Source of the DNA: Microbulbifer okhotskensis
Lineage (GTDB): Bacteria; Pseudomonadota; Gammaproteobacteria; Pseudomonadales; Cellvibrionaceae
DNA: 53,891 nt
Assembly (NCBI RefSeq): GCF_023895975.1
Contig: NZ_JALBWM010000022.1
Coordinates: forward strand, 1-53,891
Direction of reading: 5' to 3'
Position numbers and translations under genes: made by a program. This document shows, piece after piece, positions 50,867 through 53,891 of the stretch; the stretch's first letter is position 1; every line of letters begins with the position of its first letter. The notes beneath the pieces are model-generated. The model did not search any database. It was given only the letters and a program-made list of their open reading frames with translations, and was not told the origin of the DNA.

Positions 50867-51564
50867 GTGCGCCCAGAATGGGCGTGGACAATGGAGTGAA
50901 AGTCCCCTGTAGGAAGATCACCGTTTAATGAGTTCCATTAGATGCTAACTACTAAAGAATGGCAACTGCAATACCGCGAGGTTTTTTGGGGGGAAGCCGC
51001 TAGCAAAACTACAAGCTGACGAACAGAAATACCCTATAAAGCTTTGTCTAGAGGCGAGGTGGCCAAGGACACCGAAGCCATGTGATCTAATGGGTAGAGT
51101 AAATGATGCAGTTGTTTAGTGGAAGTTCACACTCTTATCTGGGGGGGCTGTTTAACTTGCTGTTGTGAAGCTGTCAGCGTGGCCGCTGACTCATAAATAG
51201 GCCCAGCCCGCTAGCCACCATCGCGGGGATCGACAAAAGTGGTGGAACACAGCAGCGCCTCGGTCAGTAATGGCTGAGGTGATTAAACAGAAGTCAGCCG
51301 ACGGCATAGTAGCCTAATGCCAAGATTAATACCTTGGGGAGGGTGAAGCTTGAACCTAAATCCACGAGTTAAAAGACAGGACTAGTCTACCGATATGTTG
51401 CCAGCCGGATATAAAATTGAAGGAGCGCACAGCCATGACACTCAACCCAAGAGTTGCTTGACACTATCGTTGGGTAGGAATTCATTACGGATAGGGATCC
51501 GTTCATTGCGGACCCGCACGATGGGTGGTGTGGGGCCGGTAGGTAAAACTACCGGCTACCCAAT
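50867..51564 (+). mobile_element. Group IIC-type intron, full-length but ORF-less (copy B)
   Basis: Starts with the consensus group II 5' end GTGCGCCCAG. Landmarks of class C introns follow in order: GAGTGAAAGTCCCC, GTAAATGATGCAG, a CTCTTATCTGGGGGGGCTG stretch, ACAGAAGTCAGC...GGCATAGTA, then GATGGGTGGTGTGGGG and a domain VI hairpin CCGGTAG/CTACCGG. A bulged A lies 7 bases from the end CTACCCAAT. There is no reverse transcriptase frame and domain V is not clearly canonical, so it is probably immobile. It lies antisense to both neighbouring genes. Confidence 0.75.
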
Positions 51565-51577
51565 CTACATGCAATTT

Positions 51578-52243
51578 TTAAGTCCACCCTAGCCCCATTG
51601 GTAATTGAAAGCTACTGTACTCAACATGGATAATACGACGATGACTTGGTTCTGAGCCTTTGCTTGATGAATGCAGTAAAAGAGGCCGCATTACTAATAA
51701 GTCTCCAGATTTAACTGAACAGATATATTCTTCTGATTCGGCTACAACTCGATCTTGTTCATTTTTACTTAGAATGCCCAAGTTTTGACTCTTTGGAATT
51801 ACTTTTAAGCAGCCATTGCTCTCATTTGCATCATCTAGGTGGATACGGAAAGTCACCATTTTTCCCAAAACATTTAGCTCAGGTTGAACATGGTGAACAC
51901 CATCCTTTAATGTCCAGGGCCCCCAACCTTCGATATCTTTCTTGTCACTAATCGAAATAGTCTTATCTTGATGCCAAGTCACAAGCCAGTTTTTATCAGG
52001 GGTTTTATCAAAGATAATAACTCGAACTACCTCAGGAATTCCAGGTAGATATCGCTTAGCCTTGTCTAGAAGTAAGTCTGATTCGACCAAATTTTTCACT
52101 GCAGTGAGTTTCTTCTCGGCATTGCGGATTCCATGTCTCGGGTAGTCGGAATCTAATGCTTCAATTTCGGTAATGATTGCATTAATTAGATCATTATCCA
52201 GAAAGCTAGAGTGAATCTCAAATCCGTATTCTTCGATGCTCAA
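51578..52243 (-). CDS. Phytanoyl-CoA dioxygenase (PhyH) family protein
   Basis: A 221-residue Fe(II)/2-oxoglutarate dioxygenase. The iron ligands are His91 and Asp93 (WHQDKT) and His191 (LLLHSSS); Arg202 or Arg203 (SHRRIIHVEY) should hold 2-oxoglutarate. HLDDANESNGCLKVIPKSQ is the typical core strand-loop. The substrate is unknown. Its stop lies 13 bp from intron copy B and its start 42 bp from copy C, so one gene is framed by two intron copies like a cassette. Confidence 0.88.
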   Translation of the reverse strand: MSIEEYGFEIHSSFLDNDLINAIITEIEALDSDYPRHGIRNAEKKLTAVKNLVESDLLLDKAKRYLPGIPEVVRVIIFDKTPDKNWLVTWHQDKTISISDKKDIEGWGPWTLKDGVHHVQPELNVLGKMVTFRIHLDDANESNGCLKVIPKSQNLGILSKNEQDRVVAESEEYICSVKSGDLLVMRPLLLHSSSKGSEPSHRRIIHVEYSSFQLPMGLGWT

Positions 52244-52284
52244 ATTTCACTCAGTTCTAAAAGTATGTAACGCTTGGCACAGCG

Positions 52285-52689
52285 GCACGCCCAGCATGAG
52301 CGTGAACTAATGGGGTGAAAGTCCCCCGTAGAAAGATTACCATTTATTGGACTCCATTAAATGCTAACTACTAGCGAATGGCAACTGCAACACCGCGAGG
52401 TCTTGTGGGAAGGAAGCTGCTAGCAACACTACGAGCGGACGAACAGAAGCATCCTATAAGGCATAGCCTAGAGGCGAGGTGGCCAAGGACACCGAAGCCA
52501 TGTAATCTAATGGGGAGGGTAAATAATGCAGCTTTGTAGTGAAAGTTCACACTCTTATCTGGGGGATCTGTTTAACTTGCTGTTGTGAAGCTGTCAGCGT
52601 ATAAGTAGGCCCAGCCCGCTAGCGACCATCGTGGACCCGCACGATGGGTGGTGTGGGGGCCGGTAGCTAGAAACTACCGGATACTCGAT
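52285..52689 (+). mobile_element. Group IIC-type intron, internally deleted (copy C)
   Basis: Collinear with copy B for about 340 bp from its 5' end (GCACGCCCAG, altered from the GTGCG consensus), then jumps to the last ~60 bp (GATGGGTGGTGTGGGG, domain VI CCGGTAG/CTACCGG, end ACTCGAT). The ~290 bp between, covering domains II to IV and at least part of V, are missing, so it cannot splice by itself. It is flanked by ATGTAAC...TTGGCACA on the left and TGCGCCAA on the right, an attC-like inverted repeat. Confidence 0.75.
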
Positions 52690-52767
52690 TTAAATGTTTT
52701 TGCGCCAAACATCTAATGCTCCCTTAGTATACAAACCGAAATCATTAGAAAAGATGTCATCTACAAC

Positions 52768-52998
52768 TTACTCCAGACTTGTCAGATTGAGCTTACAGTC
52801 AAAAGACAGCTTATTATGATATTCTCTAACAGCTGAAATACGTATTTGGTCGGCTTGGTTATCTAGCCAGGAATAGAAAACCATGGCTGAACCACTGCAC
52901 TTCCGTTTGTAAAGATCAGCACAGCTGCCCAAAAATTCTTGGACAGAATTCCGTCCCCACTCAGTGGGTAAGCTCTGGTTAAGGCCAAAAGAAAACAT
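52768..52998 (-). CDS. Hypothetical cassette protein
   Basis: A 76-residue protein of unknown family (SLPTEWGRNSVQEFLGSCAD ... AMVFYSWLDNQADQIRISA ... NKLSFDCKLNLTSLE). Its look of alternating sheet and helix suggests a small folded domain. The ribosome site is weak. An overlapping frame at 52863-53069 in another phase starts upstream; one of the two is a shadow, or they are pieces of one frameshifted gene. I prefer this one for its more protein-like composition. Confidence 0.5.
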   Translation of the reverse strand: MFSFGLNQSLPTEWGRNSVQEFLGSCADLYKRKCSGSAMVFYSWLDNQADQIRISAVREYHNKLSFDCKLNLTSLE

Positions 52999-53099
52999 GT
53001 TTGAGCCTGCCTATTCATTAATTTCCTTAGAAAAACAATCTCAACTTCAATTTCTAGTCTTTGAGCCATATTTTAATTATGATATGCATTGTTTATCAC

Positions 53100-53143
53100 A
53101 TTTAACGCCTCAAGCTGCGACGCGAATCATCGAACAGTCTTGA
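53100..53143 (-). repeat. attC-like recombination site
   Basis: Read on the minus strand, directly after the GFA-type gene: TCAAG-A-CTG (one extra base) pairs with CAG-CTTGA, then GGC and the core GTTAAAT (53106-53100), which fits the integron R' box GTTRRRY. An unpaired base in one arm is a hallmark of attC sites. The opposite R'' box is degenerate. About 37 bases from outer arm to core is short for attC. Confidence 0.5.
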
Positions 53144-53154
53144 TTTTTATGTTT

Positions 53155-53559
53155 TTATAACCCTGTAAGGGCACCCCACAAATTACTCCAGCGCTCAAGC
53201 TTTTCTTCGGCACTCAATAGTCTTGGTTGAATTTTAATAGGGTTGCCAAGTTGATTCACGTCTTGTAATAAGTTGGAATTTATCGCTCCGCGAAACTGAC
53301 CATTTATATTGCAGCCTACGGCTAATAGTTCATTACAAGCTTTGCAGTGGTAGAAATTAGCAAGCTGATCACCATTTTGTTTAGTCGAAATCTCATCACC
53401 AATGAAAACTACTGACATATTTTGATCACTTATAATACGTGACGGGTTGGCTTGGCAATAATTACAATCGCAAACACGCGGATTCAAACCTTTGAGCGGT
53501 CCGGCTATCTGAACTTCAACCCGCCAACGGTTACACTTACATGATCCCTTAAAGAGCAT
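53155..53559 (-). CDS. GFA-family (CENP-V/Gfa-like) zinc protein
   Basis: A 134-residue protein with the GFA zinc pattern: Cys7 and Cys9 (GSCKC), Cys30/Cys32/Cys35 (VCDCNYCQ) and Cys72/Cys75 (FYHCKACNE). This fold was named after a glutathione-dependent formaldehyde-activating enzyme, but most members have no proven activity. I start at the ATG at 53559; an upstream TTG would add five residues. It ends at an attC-like hairpin, as a cassette gene would. Confidence 0.8.
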   Translation of the reverse strand: MLFKGSCKCNRWRVEVQIAGPLKGLNPRVCDCNYCQANPSRIISDQNMSVVFIGDEISTKQNGDQLANFYHCKACNELLAVGCNINGQFRGAINSNLLQDVNQLGNPIKIQPRLLSAEEKLERWSNLWGALTGL

Positions 53560-53681
53560 AATAATTAGTATCAATTACGATGAAAATACGCTTGCCTCAA
53601 TTGCAGGATGCTACTGGCGTCTTCTTGCCTGGATTTTGGCAAAAAAGGTGACAGTGGCCGAAAATCAATTGCAGGCGCTTT

Positions 53682-53891
53682 GTAGGCCCAGCATGGGCGT
53701 GGACTAATGGGGTTAAAGTCCCTCGTGGGAAGATAACCGATCAATGGTTCCATTAAATGCTAACTACTAGCGAATGGCAACTGAAGCACTGTGAGGTCTT
53801 GTGGGGAGGAAGCCGCTAGCAAAACTACGAGCTGATGAACAGAAACATCCTATAAGGCTTAGCCTGGAGGCGAGGTGGCCAAGGACACCGA
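53682..53891 (+). mobile_element. Group IIC-type intron, cut by the window end (copy D)
   Basis: Begins GTAGGCCCAG (consensus GTGCGCCCAG) and continues collinear with copies B and C through CATTAAATGCTAACTACTAG, AGCCGCTAGC and GAGGCGAGGTGGCCAAGGAC to the edge. Only the first 210 bp of domain I are visible. It shows that the intron-spaced array continues beyond the window. Confidence 0.7.

Noticed and set aside
51395..51592. 65-residue frame inside intron copy B
   Set aside because: Runs through the domain V/VI region into the flank; no reverse-transcriptase motifs and no ribosome site, so I do not call it an intron-encoded protein.
52863..53069. 68-residue minus-strand frame overlapping the 76-residue cassette gene
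   Set aside because: Kept only as an alternative: its C-terminal half reads like a shadow of the other frame, though a frameshifted single gene cannot be excluded.
53571..53753. 60-residue minus-strand frame at the right end
   Set aside because: Its first part is antisense to the 5' end of intron copy D; there is no ribosome site or family similarity.

Overview
This is a chromosomal window from a marine-type gammaproteobacterium. Microbulbifer/Cellvibrionales-like is my inference, from gene content and the orders queA-tgt-secD-secF, pyrC-rnt, ccoNOQP-ccoGHIS and nadC-DUF1631-ampD-ampE. No 16S or other decisive marker is present. The core genes are moderately GC-rich with good Shine-Dalgarno sites; both ends and a short patch near 41-42 kb are more AT-rich and look acquired.

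Left end (1-3.9 kb): the edge of a prophage or phage-derived element. It holds the end of a tail or baseplate gene, a gpV-like baseplate spike gene and small hypothetical genes. A BrnT-type toxin gene follows with two consecutive antitoxin-like ORFs; the second has only 57 codons. The element stops at the 3' end of a tRNA-Leu(CAA) gene, a classic integration site.

Core (4-40.9 kb): queuosine tRNA modification (queA, tgt); the SecDF translocase pair, with no yajC in its usual place and its own promoter; RNase T, dihydroorotase and argininosuccinate synthase; and a complete cbb3 oxidase locus (ccoNOQP, then ccoG, ccoH, ccoI, ccoS and a SafE-family membrane protein). An FNR/Anr-type site overlaps the argG stop codon and is ideally spaced for the cco operon. 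Then come nadC, a DUF1631 gene, ampD and ampE, an aldehyde dehydrogenase, a PLP dehydratase, a PEBP protein, two AmpG-like permeases, an alkyltransferase-like protein, a DUF481 outer-membrane protein, a short-chain dehydrogenase, a cyclopropane fatty acid synthase, fxsA and groES-groEL.

Right-middle (41-49.2 kb): an orphan NADAR-domain gene, a truncated hotdog thioesterase, two small PepSY proteins around a coniferyl-aldehyde-type dehydrogenase, a putative lipoprotein, and a ferric-iron ABC transporter. The binding-protein gene has a clear Fur box on its promoter. The ATPase gene is convergent with the permease gene, with a one-base gap.

Right end (49.3-53.9 kb): the most unusual part. After a decayed IS630-type transposase pseudogene there is a series of small genes, all on the minus strand (an NTF2-like protein, a PhyH dioxygenase, a GFA-type zinc protein and hypotheticals). 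They are separated by repeated plus-strand elements that look like degenerate, ORF-less group IIC introns: one full-length copy, one internally deleted copy, one copy running off the window and one 3' stub. The three visible 3' junctions share a TTAAATG or CTACATG sequence, and attC-like inverted repeats sit beside the genes. I read this as an integron-like cassette array invaded by group IIC introns lying antisense to the cassette genes. No integron integrase and no intact intron-encoded protein is visible.
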